A stretch of 64,000 nt of DNA from Palsa-465 sp963800475 (GTDB lineage: Bacteria > Actinomycetota > Thermoleophilia > Solirubrobacterales > Solirubrobacteraceae): the NCBI GenBank assembly GCA_963800475.1, contig CAWDAZ010000002.1:992001-1056000 (forward strand), written 5' to 3'. Below the pieces are notes generated by a model that saw only the letters and a program-made list of their open reading frames with translations, searched no databases and had not been told where the DNA came from. Within the stretch, counting starts at the first letter, position 1; every line of letters starts with the position of its first letter. Shown in pieces: positions 34,482-42,345 of this stretch. Made by a program: the position numbers and the translations under genes.

Positions 34482-36371
34482 CTATCGTCCGATCGCCAAC
34501 GTCCCGGACGGGACCGGTTCGTTGTTCGTCCGGCACGGCTCTTGCAGGACCGTGTTGCATGCCGGGGAGCTCGGGACCGGGCCGGTGACCGGCACCGTGT
34601 TGAACACCCACTCGCTGATGCGATCCCGGTCGTGCCAGACGGTATCGATCGCCGGGTTGGGGTCGAACCGGAAGCTGTACAGCAGCCCCGTCACGCCGAC
34701 CGGTGCCTCGATCGAGATTCGGATGCTCGACCCCTTCCGGAAGAGGTGCTCGACCGGCAGGATCGGGATGCGGGCATAGGTCGGCACGCCGATCCCAAGC
34801 TTCTGCACGTCAGCCTTCTGGTAGGTCGGGCGCGGCCACGTCGCCGTGGAGCTCGGGCCGAGCTTGCGCATCGACATCCGCAGCCACCCGCGCTGGACGT
34901 ACTGCTCCTGACCATCCTTGCGCACTTCGCTGATCGTCACCTGCAGGTCGGTGTTCCGCGCGGTCGACGCCAGCCACAGGTTCAGGCTCGAGGACCCGAC
35001 GATGTCCACGTCAGTGGCCAGCGGCGGTGTCGTGTACGCCACGTTCCCGCCGGGCGCGACCGGCGCCGTCCACGTGTCCTGGACGGCGGGCCCGCCGGCC
35101 AGCTCCTGCGGTTGGCCCATCGAGCTGGCCGGCAGCGGGTACTTGTAGGTGTCGGGCGCCTGCGAGCTCGTCGGCGCCGCCGTGCTCAGCGAGTTGCCGG
35201 CGCTCAGATACACCTTGCGCGTGGTCGTCGGCATCGGCCAGTTCTGGTACGTGGTGACCCAGCCAGGCTCGACATCGCCGCTGCTGGTCGCGGCGGTCTC
35301 GTGCCAGAGCTGGACATGCGGGGTCCTCTCCCAGCCGTTGTCGGTCCCGGCGACGTAATGGTCGAGGAACTTGACCACCTCGTTGACCCACGTGTTGGAG
35401 GACATCGGTTCCACGTGCTGACCGTTGGTCATCACGAACCAGGACGTCTCGGGATTGAACATCGAGAAGTAGTTGGTGCCGGCATCAACGACGTAGTCCT
35501 GGTAGCTGTTGGCGGCCAGCACCGGCACGTCGATGCTGTGGATGAAGTCCTTGGGCTCGTAGATCACGTCGGTCCAGAGGCCATTGTCGTACGGGTACTG
35601 CGGCGACAGCGTCGCGGCGAACACCAGCGGCGGCCCGCCGCTCGTGACCGCGACCCGCCCGGCAGTTCCGCTGACCGCGTAGTTCTTCACGCACTGCGTA
35701 TCCCCGGCCTGGGCACCGGCCTCGACGTTCGGGAACGCCCCGGTCTCCTGGTCGGCATCGAAGTAATCCGGGAAGCCGTCGTTGTAGATCCCGCCGGGGT
35801 AGACGTCGTCGTAGAAGTTGCCCGTCCAACCATCCGGAGCGATCGCGACGAGACCACGCGGATGCTCCGCTGCGACCCACAGCGAGCCGAACGCCGGGAA
35901 CGAGTCGCCCAACATCCCCACCTTGCCGGTGGACCACGACTGCGACGCCGCCCAGCTGACCGCAAACGCGCCGTCCTCGGCCCACTCCTTGCTGAACGCG
36001 GGCCACACATTGCCGCCCGAGCATCCGGTACCGGGCATGTTGACCCCCATCACCGCAAACCCCTGCGCAGCAAGAGTGTTCATGTAGCGCGCGTCCCAGT
36101 TATCGGACATCGGCGCGTACCCCGCCTCGTAACCGTCATACACCAACACGGTTGGGAACCGCCCCTGCGCGCTCGGAAGCACCACCGTGTAGTTCAGCTC
36201 CGCGCCGTCGGGCGCCTTCAGGTACCCGTGCTGGGTGACGCTTGCCGCCGCCGCCGAGCCCGCGCCGTTACACAGCCACACAGCGCTCATCACAACGCCG
36301 ATACACAACCCGCGAGATACGCGTCTGAGCCCCAGCCTCGTCCCCGTCACCCGTCCGCCACGAACATGCAC
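34482..36371 (-). CDS. Secreted CocE/NonD-family hydrolase (2 of 3)
   Basis: 629 residues. Signal peptide to about residue 44 (GLCIGVVMSAVWLCNGAGSA). Nucleophile Ser157 in GMLGDSFPA, probable Asp in NSYQDYVVD and His in VMTNGQHVEP. The C-terminal beta domain begins VDIVGSSSLNLWLASTA. It resembles paralogue 1 over the whole length. Divergent from the TetR gene across a 97-bp gap carrying the duplicated operator, and followed at two bases by the acyl-CoA synthetase. Confidence 0.9.
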   Translation of the reverse strand: MHVRGGRVTGTRLGLRRVSRGLCIGVVMSAVWLCNGAGSAAAASVTQHGYLKAPDGAELNYTVVLPSAQGRFPTVLVYDGYEAGYAPMSDNWDARYMNTLAAQGFAVMGVNMPGTGCSGGNVWPAFSKEWAEDGAFAVSWAASQSWSTGKVGMLGDSFPAFGSLWVAAEHPRGLVAIAPDGWTGNFYDDVYPGGIYNDGFPDYFDADQETGAFPNVEAGAQAGDTQCVKNYAVSGTAGRVAVTSGGPPLVFAATLSPQYPYDNGLWTDVIYEPKDFIHSIDVPVLAANSYQDYVVDAGTNYFSMFNPETSWFVMTNGQHVEPMSSNTWVNEVVKFLDHYVAGTDNGWERTPHVQLWHETAATSSGDVEPGWVTTYQNWPMPTTTRKVYLSAGNSLSTAAPTSSQAPDTYKYPLPASSMGQPQELAGGPAVQDTWTAPVAPGGNVAYTTPPLATDVDIVGSSSLNLWLASTARNTDLQVTISEVRKDGQEQYVQRGWLRMSMRKLGPSSTATWPRPTYQKADVQKLGIGVPTYARIPILPVEHLFRKGSSIRISIEAPVGVTGLLYSFRFDPNPAIDTVWHDRDRISEWVFNTVPVTGPVPSSPACNTVLQEPCRTNNEPVPSGTLAIGR

Positions 36372-36427
36372 CTCGGCCGTATCCTCGCGCTAGACACTCC
36401 CTGGCCCGTAGAAGCAAGCAGGTGAAT

Positions 36428-36480
36428 CATGAACTGTCAAGTTCACGAAAGCTAGAATCGTCCGAATCATGTCCGCGATG
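36428..36480. promoter_or_regulatory. Operator-containing repeat, copy 1
   Basis: A 53-bp segment between CocE-2 and the TetR gene, nearly identical to 39313-39364. It contains the perfect palindrome TGAACT-GTCA-AGTTCA and continues to the TetR start codon (ATG 36469). It is probably the TetR operator for both divergent genes. Confidence 0.8.
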
Positions 36481-37107
36481 GGATCGCTGCCGAAGGGACG
36501 CCACGGCCTCAGCCGCGAGGAGGTCGAGGCCTCGCAGCGGACACGGCTGCTGCGAGCGGCGGTCGAGTTGGGGACCGAGCGCGGCTTCGCTTCGCTGACG
36601 CTGACCGACATCGTCAGCCGCGCCGGCGTCGCACGCTCCACGTTCTATGAGTACTTCTCCGACAAGCAGCAGTGCTTCATGGAGGCCTTCGACTACGCCG
36701 CCGACAGGGTCCTGCAGCATGTCCTAGCGATCGGCCCGCCTCCCGCCGGCGACTTCGCCGCGCGCGTGAATGCGTACATCGGCCGAGTGCTGGAGCTCGG
36801 TCTCGAGGAACCGGGCCTCGTGCGGCTGGTCGCCGCCGATGCCGTTGCGCTCGGCCCTGCTGCCGCCACGCGCCAGCGGGCGATCAGGGCCCAGCTTGCG
36901 GACGGACTCGTCACCCTGCGCGAGTACCGGCGCCGCGACGAGCCGGCGCTTGCGCCGATCACCCAGGTTCGCGCGCTCGCGGTCGTCGGCGCGATCACCG
37001 AGGTGCTCCAGCACACCTTCTACACGTCCGGAATCGAGGCGCTCCCCAGTCTCCAGCCGGAACTCGCCGCAGTCGTGCTCGCGCTCCTGGAAGCGCCGTC
37101 GACCTGA
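36469..37107 (+). CDS. TetR-family transcriptional regulator of the hydrolase cluster
   Basis: 212 residues. TetR helix-turn-helix at about 36-62 (SLTLTDIVSRAGVARSTFYE with YFSDKQQCFMEAF). The C-terminal helical ligand domain is of the type seen in lipid- and xenobiotic-responsive TetR proteins. It sits between hydrolases 2 and 3, and a palindromic operator overlaps its start. Its stop is four bases from the convergent hydrolase 3 stop. ATG 36478 is a possible alternative start. Confidence 0.92.
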   Translation: MSAMGSLPKGRHGLSREEVEASQRTRLLRAAVELGTERGFASLTLTDIVSRAGVARSTFYEYFSDKQQCFMEAFDYAADRVLQHVLAIGPPPAGDFAARVNAYIGRVLELGLEEPGLVRLVAADAVALGPAAATRQRAIRAQLADGLVTLREYRRRDEPALAPITQVRALAVVGAITEVLQHTFYTSGIEALPSLQPELAAVVLALLEAPST

Positions 37108-37111
37108 GCGC

Positions 37112-39151
37112 TCACGGCAGCGGGTTGCTGCACACGCTGCAGGCCCGCGTGTAGGCGCTCGCGGGGGCGAGCGGGAGCTCGAGGAACGAGGCGGCGGCCC
37201 TGTTGTGCTGCACCTCGTAGACGCCGCCGGCGAGGCTTTGCAGCTGTTCGGGGGTGAACAGCAGGTGCGGGCTGTCGCTGGTGGTGATCGTCACCCTGAG
37301 CCTGTCACCGGCGGGGATCTCGGCGAACGTCGGGAACACCTCGATGTCGAACCTGGTCACCTTGCCGGTCGGGACGGCCTCAACCGACGCCTGCGAGTAC
37401 GGGTGATACGGGATCAGCGGATTGCGATCGGGAGCGAACCACGAGAGCTTGGCGTCGAGCGCGCGTAAGGATCCGAGCAGCCCGCCGGAGGTGATCGAGG
37501 TCGAGGATGCTTTCGAGCCGGCCGGGATGTCCTCGAGCGTTGCCTCGAGGTACGTGTCAGGCGCGGTCGACGTGGCGTCGATGGTCGCGTCGATCGGCCC
37601 GGCGATCACCTCGCTCTTGGCAAACGGCGCGGTCGTGTAGGTGAGCGATCCAGGACCGGCCTGCTTGCCGATGTCGTTGCCCGCGCATGTCTCGTCGGGC
37701 TGACCAGTGTCTGCGTAGGCGACATCGCCGGCACCCGCCGACCATTGCTCGGTCTGCCGGTCGCACGGCTGGGTGGCGCCCGTGAACGCCACCGGATCCT
37801 GGCCGCTTGCGCTCGTCGGCTTGGTCGCGGTCAGCGTCCCGTCGTTGGTGGAGGGCGCCGAACTGCCGCTCGAGCCGGCGCCCAGGTAGAGGGTCGTCGG
37901 CGTGGCCTCGGAGAACGGGTAGGTCCGGGTGTCGACGTACTTGCCGCTGCCGAGCGTGTAGACGTGGAGCGGGTCGTTGGTGTCGGTGACGCCGGTGACC
38001 TCGCCCTTCAGGAACTGGTCGAACCACTCCAGCTGGAGGTCGTTGTCATCGATCGCGCCCGAATCCGGGGCACAGCAGGTCAGGTGGTACCGGGGCTCCA
38101 TCAGCAGCTGATAGCGGCCCGTGAGGTGCTGGTTCGGCAGCATCGGGGCGCCCACGGGCCGTCCGTCGTAGGCGTTCTGCAGACCCGAGTAGTTCAGCAG
38201 TTCGCCGCGCTGGAACAGGTCGTACCAGCCTCCGACCAGGAACGCGGGGATGTCGTTGGCGACAATCCGCGCGAGCATCGTCCGCGGGTTGCGGGCCATC
38301 CAATAAGCACCGTCGTAGGTCATGTCGCCCTGGGTCGCGAGGTTCACGGTCGTGGCCCCTTGGTAGGAGGCGACGCCGCTCGCATGCTGCAACTCCACCC
38401 CGGCCGTATCCGCAGGATCGGGCGAAGTCGCAGCAGCGGTCTCGAGCGGCGGGTTGGCGGTGTTGTAGCCGGCCATCCCGTCAAGGAAGATCGAGCCGAA
38501 CTCCACGTCGAAGACGCCGCCGAAGAACGCCGTGTCGCGATACAGGTCGTTGCCCGCGAGTTCGGGGAAGATCGCCTTCAGGTGTGAGTGAGGACCGACG
38601 GCCGCGGCCGTGAGAAGCTGATTGATTCCGAAATAGGACGCGCCGAACAGGCCGACGTTGCCCGAGGAGTTGGGGAGGTGCGCGGACCAGTTCACGAGCG
38701 TTGCGCCGTCCGTCGCCTGCACCGGGTCGAACATTCCGAAGGTGCCCTGCGAGTCGCCCGCACCCCGGACATCGGCGACCACCTCGATGTACCCGCGCTG
38801 CACGAGGTAGGGGTTGTCATACCCGCTGCCGGAGGAGTTGTCCTTGCCATACGGAACCTGGGTGAGCAGCACCGGGAACGGACCGTTCGCGGCCGCACCA
38901 GAAGCGGTGGTCGGGAAGAACTCGTCCACCCGCAGCACCGTGCCGTCGGACATCCGCACGCCGATGTTGTTGATCTCGCCAAGGCCGTAGGTTGCGGGCT
39001 CGGGTTTCCACTGGGCGGCCGCGGGCGACACGAACACGCAGCTGCACACACAGGCGGCGAGCACCACTCCCGCGGATCGAATCATTCGCATCACGCGGTT
39101 GCTGGGTGTGGTCATCGTCTCGACCCGAGAACCCGTCATCCGTCTGCTCAT
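37112..39151 (-). CDS. Secreted CocE/NonD-family hydrolase (3 of 3)
   Basis: 679 residues (ATG 39115 is an alternative start). Signal peptide around residues 21-46 (SAGVVLAACVCSCVFVSPAA). Nucleophile Ser172 in GLFGASYFG, the more common G-x-S-Y form of CocE proteins. D128-R129-G130 fit the DVRGAGDSQG oxyanion region, and a catalytic His probably lies in PRYHLTC. The C-terminal jelly-roll segment includes KSEVIAGPIDATIDATSTAP. It is more distant from paralogues 1 and 2 than they are from each other. Operator copy 2 lies upstream. Confidence 0.9.
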   Translation of the reverse strand: MSRRMTGSRVETMTTPSNRVMRMIRSAGVVLAACVCSCVFVSPAAAQWKPEPATYGLGEINNIGVRMSDGTVLRVDEFFPTTASGAAANGPFPVLLTQVPYGKDNSSGSGYDNPYLVQRGYIEVVADVRGAGDSQGTFGMFDPVQATDGATLVNWSAHLPNSSGNVGLFGASYFGINQLLTAAAVGPHSHLKAIFPELAGNDLYRDTAFFGGVFDVEFGSIFLDGMAGYNTANPPLETAAATSPDPADTAGVELQHASGVASYQGATTVNLATQGDMTYDGAYWMARNPRTMLARIVANDIPAFLVGGWYDLFQRGELLNYSGLQNAYDGRPVGAPMLPNQHLTGRYQLLMEPRYHLTCCAPDSGAIDDNDLQLEWFDQFLKGEVTGVTDTNDPLHVYTLGSGKYVDTRTYPFSEATPTTLYLGAGSSGSSAPSTNDGTLTATKPTSASGQDPVAFTGATQPCDRQTEQWSAGAGDVAYADTGQPDETCAGNDIGKQAGPGSLTYTTAPFAKSEVIAGPIDATIDATSTAPDTYLEATLEDIPAGSKASSTSITSGGLLGSLRALDAKLSWFAPDRNPLIPYHPYSQASVEAVPTGKVTRFDIEVFPTFAEIPAGDRLRVTITTSDSPHLLFTPEQLQSLAGGVYEVQHNRAAASFLELPLAPASAYTRACSVCSNPLP

Positions 39152-39312
39152 CTCCCGCCCGTCCTCTTTTGTAGGCCGACCTGCGTTGGATCCGGCGCGC
39201 CGTCGCCGCTGCCGGCCCGGCCCGGCTGAGCCGCATCAACCCGCCGATGAGAACGCGCGGCTCGGCGTCCCGCCCGCTGCACAACTAACTGGTCGATCGA
39301 ACCAATACCTTC

Positions 39313-39364
39313 ATGAACTGTCAAGTTCGTGAAGCTGGAATCGTCCGAATTACGTCCGCGATGA
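39313..39364. promoter_or_regulatory. Operator-containing repeat, copy 2
   Basis: 52 bp matching 36428-36480 with a handful of substitutions and one missing base. It retains TGAACT-GTCA-AGTTC (last arm base changed). It lies upstream of hydrolase 3 in the same orientation relative to a hydrolase as copy 1, but no TetR gene follows on the right. Confidence 0.75.
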
Positions 39365-39398
39365 GCACCTGGACCCTCGGTCCTGCGCGGTTCATGCT

Positions 39399-39602
39399 TT
39401 GGTCGTGGAGTGCGGGGAGTCGAGGGCGCGCGGGCGTAGTGCACCGCGTAGATGGGGCTGGATCGCGTGTGGTGTCGCGCTGATCGTGCTTGGAAGTTCG
39501 AGTCAAGCGCTGGCCACCGCATACACGGTCGGCGAGACCGCGCTCAACCCCAACAACGGCGCCCGGGGGAGCGCCGGGCTGTCGACCGCCGGCTCCGGCT
39601 GA
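39399..39602 (+). CDS. Short secreted peptide or truncated exported protein
   Basis: 67 codons from TTG 39399 to TGA 39602. A signal-peptide-like stretch WIACGVALIVLGSSSQALA is followed by only about 27 residues (TAYTVGETALNPNNGARGSA and on). The mature part is too short for a known domain, so it may be the 5' remnant of a larger secreted protein. Start and reality are uncertain. Confidence 0.35.
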   Translation: MVVECGESRARGRSAPRRWGWIACGVALIVLGSSSQALATAYTVGETALNPNNGARGSAGLSTAGSG

Positions 39603-39666
39603 TGCACGGCGCGGGCGGGAGTTTGAAAGTCAGCGTTGGAGCGGCGCGTGCGCGATACTGCGCGTC

Positions 39667-40539
39667 GTGTCGCAGGAGGTCAAGAGCGTCCACGCGGGCT
39701 CCGGGTCGGGGGGCATGGAGGGCGACCCGGAGCGTTTCGACGCTCAGGCGCACGGTTTCGACCGGCGGGCCGGGCTGCCTGCAGACGCCGCGAGCGCCGT
39801 CGCGCGGGCGGTGCTCGAGACCTCCGCAGCAGGTCCGGATGACGTGCTGGTCGAGCTCGGGGCGGGGACGGGTGAGATCGGCCAGCACTTGATTGGGTCC
39901 ATCTGTTACGTGGGGATCGACCGTTCGCGGGCCATGCTCGAGCTGTTCCGTGAGAAGCTCACGAGTGCCGACGACGCCCGCGTCCGGTTGTCACGTACCG
40001 ACGCCAACCGACCGTGGCCGGTCGCCGATAGCTCGGCCGCGGTGGTCTTCGCGTCGCGCGTCGGTCATCTGCTCAACGCCGAGCACTTGCTGGCGGAGCT
40101 GCAACGGGTCTGCCGATCGGGGGGTTACTTCCTCGTTGGCCGGGTGAGTCGAGACCCGGATGGTGTGAAGAGCAGGCTGCGCCGGCAGCGGGGGCTGCTG
40201 CTACAGCAGCGGGGTGTGGCTCCCAGGGACGCGAAGCAGGCGACCGAGCGCGCTTTCGGCGAGCTTGTGACCCGCGGTGCCGTTCGCGTGGAGGCTCGTT
40301 CTGTCACCACGTGGACAGCGAGCGCGTCCGCCCGAGAGATTCTGGCTGCGTGGGGGGTGGTAGGCGCGATGGGTGGGCGGCGGCTCAGCGCGGCGACACG
40401 TGCCAGCGTGTTGGCCGAGGTTGAAAGCTGGGCTTCGAGCGAGTTGGGAGACCTGGACGCCGTGGCGCTTTGGCAGGAGCGGTACGTGCTCGAGGGTGTG
40501 CGGATGTCTCGAGTGAAACGGCGCAGCCCGAGCGGCTAG
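39667..40539 (+). CDS. Class I SAM-dependent methyltransferase
   Basis: 290 residues from GTG 39667 (ATG 39715 is an alternative). Motif I is LVELGAGTGEIGQHL, the acidic residue after strand 2 is in YVGIDRSRAM, then FASRVGHLLNAEHLLAELQR and SGGYFLVGRVSRD. The C-terminal half is Arg-rich with no second domain. It lies 11 bases before the molybdenum-storage genes, so it may be on the same transcript. Substrate unknown. Confidence 0.82.
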   Translation: MSQEVKSVHAGSGSGGMEGDPERFDAQAHGFDRRAGLPADAASAVARAVLETSAAGPDDVLVELGAGTGEIGQHLIGSICYVGIDRSRAMLELFREKLTSADDARVRLSRTDANRPWPVADSSAAVVFASRVGHLLNAEHLLAELQRVCRSGGYFLVGRVSRDPDGVKSRLRRQRGLLLQQRGVAPRDAKQATERAFGELVTRGAVRVEARSVTTWTASASAREILAAWGVVGAMGGRRLSAATRASVLAEVESWASSELGDLDAVALWQERYVLEGVRMSRVKRRSPSG

Positions 40540-40550
40540 CGACTCGACCG

Positions 40551-41381
40551 ATGGAAGGAGCGGGTCATATCGACGATTCACTTCTGACCGAGCTCGGGGA
40601 GGCGCTCGTCGACGACTCGTTGACGCGCGAGGCGTTGCTGCTTCGGACCGGTGAACAACCGACGGTACGGATCCTTCCCGAGGCCAACGTGGTCAAGATC
40701 GGCGGCCAGAGCATGATCGATCGGGGCCGGTCGGCGGTGCTGCCGATCATCGAGGAGCTGGTCGTCAACCTGCCCGACCACAAGATGATCATCGGAACGG
40801 GTGCGGGCACCCGCGCGCGGCACGCATACAGCGTCGGGATCGACCTGGGGATGCCGACCGGTGTCCTGAGCGTGCTGGGCACGTTCGTGAGCATGCAGAA
40901 CGCGCGGATGATCCATTACCTGCTGGCCCGCCATGGCATTCCCTTCATCGAACCGGTGCAGTTTCCTCAGTTCCCGCTGTATCTGTCAGAGCGTCAGGCG
41001 GTCGTGTTCTTCGGCATGCCTCCGTACACGTTCTGGCAGCCGAATCCGAAGATCGGGCGGATTCCGCCCCACCGGACCGACACCGGCGCCTACCTGGTCA
41101 GCGAGGTGTTCGGGGCGCGATCGATGATCTACGTAAAGGATGAGGACGGGCTGTACACCGCGGATCCCAAGAAGGACCCAGACGCGACGTTCATCCCGGC
41201 GATCACCGTCGAGGAACTCGAGGAGCTGAACCTCGGCGATGTTGTCGTGGAGCACAGCGTGCTCGAAATGATGAAAAACGCCCAGTCCAGTCGCTCGATC
41301 CAGATCATCAACGGCCTCAAACCGGGCAACCTGACCCGTGCCCTCGAAGGCGAGCATGTCGGGACGATAATCAGTGCCTAG
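40551..41381 (+). CDS. mosB: Molybdenum storage protein, beta-type subunit
   Basis: 276 residues from ATG 40551. Amino-acid-kinase fold resembling UMP kinase but with the MoSto sequence pattern: RILPEANVVKIGGQSMIDRG (Lys49), HKMIIGTGAGTRARHAYSVG, SGMPPY-like FFGMPPYTFWQPN, VKDEDGLYTADPKKDPDATF and NLTRALEGEHVGTIISA. These match Azotobacter MosB segment by segment. MoSto forms an alpha3beta3 cage that packs polyoxomolybdate using ATP. It overlaps mosA by eight bases, so subunits are made in equal amounts. No nitrogenase gene is in the window. Confidence 0.88.
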   Translation: MEGAGHIDDSLLTELGEALVDDSLTREALLLRTGEQPTVRILPEANVVKIGGQSMIDRGRSAVLPIIEELVVNLPDHKMIIGTGAGTRARHAYSVGIDLGMPTGVLSVLGTFVSMQNARMIHYLLARHGIPFIEPVQFPQFPLYLSERQAVVFFGMPPYTFWQPNPKIGRIPPHRTDTGAYLVSEVFGARSMIYVKDEDGLYTADPKKDPDATFIPAITVEELEELNLGDVVVEHSVLEMMKNAQSSRSIQIINGLKPGNLTRALEGEHVGTIISA

Positions 41382-42213
41382 CGAGCTCCGACCCGACGGC
41401 CGGAACCACGTGCAGTCCCTGCTGATGCGGGAGAGCCTGCTCGACCGGGACGTAATGCGAGCCACGGAAGCGCCGACCGTCGCGATGCTTCCCTTCTGCC
41501 ACGTGGTCAAGGTCGGCGGCCGGTCGATCCTCGATGGGGGCAAGCGGTCGACGTACCCGCTGGTCGAAGCCATCGGCCAAGCGCTCGAACACCACAAGCT
41601 GATCCTGGGGACGGGAGGGGGCGTCAGAACCCGCCACGTTTTCTCGATCGGGATCGACCTCGGGCTGCCGACCGGGGTGTTGGCGCAGCTGGCCCTCGCG
41701 GACGCGCTGGGCAACGCGCACATGCTCGGGGCGCTGCTCGCGCCGTACGGAGTGGTGGCCATCCCGCCGGAAATCTTCGGTCATCTGCTGCCGTTGTTGA
41801 TCCAAGCCGCGCCGGGCGTGATCTTCAATGGGGATCCGCCCTTCGCGCTGTGGGAGCATCCGCCGCCGGTGGGGAAGATCCCGCCGCATCGCAGCGATGC
41901 GGGATCGTTCCTGTTGGCGGAGTGCTTCGGCTGCGCGACCCTCACGCTGGTAAAGGACGTCGACGGCCTCTACGACCGCGACCCCAAAGACGATTCGGCG
42001 GCGAACTTCATCGACCAGATCACGGTCGCGGAGCTCGCCGAGCGAAACCTGCCCACGCTGCCCTTTGATCGAGTCCTCATCGACCTGCTGGGATCGGCCC
42101 GGCAGCTGACGAGCTTCCAGGTCATTAACGGCCTCAAGCCCGAGCTGCTCGAGCCCGCCCTGCGCGGCGACCACGTGGGGACGATCGTGCGCCGCGACGG
42201 CGCGGGCGGCTGA
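41374..42213 (+). CDS. mosA: Molybdenum storage protein, alpha-type subunit
   Basis: 279 residues from GTG 41374. It carries VAMLPFCHVVKVGGRSILDG, HKLILGTGGGVRTRHVFSIG, KIPPHRSDAGSFLLAECFG, LVKDVDGLYDRDPKDD, LPFDRVLIDLLGSARQL and ending LRGDHVGTIVR. The PFDR-type segment and GxxVRTRHVFS are alpha-subunit (MosA) features. It pairs with the upstream beta subunit, and the two share about the same length as Azotobacter MosA/B. A hairpin (42219-42254) follows the stop. Confidence 0.88.
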   Translation: MPSELRPDGRNHVQSLLMRESLLDRDVMRATEAPTVAMLPFCHVVKVGGRSILDGGKRSTYPLVEAIGQALEHHKLILGTGGGVRTRHVFSIGIDLGLPTGVLAQLALADALGNAHMLGALLAPYGVVAIPPEIFGHLLPLLIQAAPGVIFNGDPPFALWEHPPPVGKIPPHRSDAGSFLLAECFGCATLTLVKDVDGLYDRDPKDDSAANFIDQITVAELAERNLPTLPFDRVLIDLLGSARQLTSFQVINGLKPELLEPALRGDHVGTIVRRDGAGG

Positions 42214-42218
42214 GCTGC

Positions 42219-42254
42219 ACGCAGCGGGTGTAAGAAGAAAACGCCACGCTGCGT
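42219..42254 (+). terminator. Hairpin after mosA
   Basis: ACGCAGCG (42219-42226) and CGCTGCGT (42247-42254) form an 8-bp perfect stem with a 20-nt loop. No clear T-run follows, so terminator activity is doubtful; it could instead separate mosBA from the oxidase gene. Confidence 0.4.
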
Positions 42255-42286
42255 CGAGAGTTCTGTAAGTTCACATCTAATTTGCG

Positions 42287-42316
42287 CCGGAACGCAGTCG
42301 CACCGGCCGGAACGCA
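42287..42316. promoter_or_regulatory. Direct repeat upstream of the multicopper oxidase
   Basis: CCGGAACGCA occurs at 42287-42296 and 42307-42316, exactly 20 bp apart (two helical turns), just before the ribosome site AGGAGGT (42331-42337). It is a plausible binding site for a dimeric regulator. Confidence 0.4.
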
Positions 42317-42345
42317 AAGGGTTGGGCTACAGGAGGTGGGCATCC

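Noticed and set aside
39361..39483. Forty-codon frame after operator copy 2, where a second TetR would begin
   Set aside because: No TetR similarity remains in this frame; it is best read as sequence after the duplication, not a gene.
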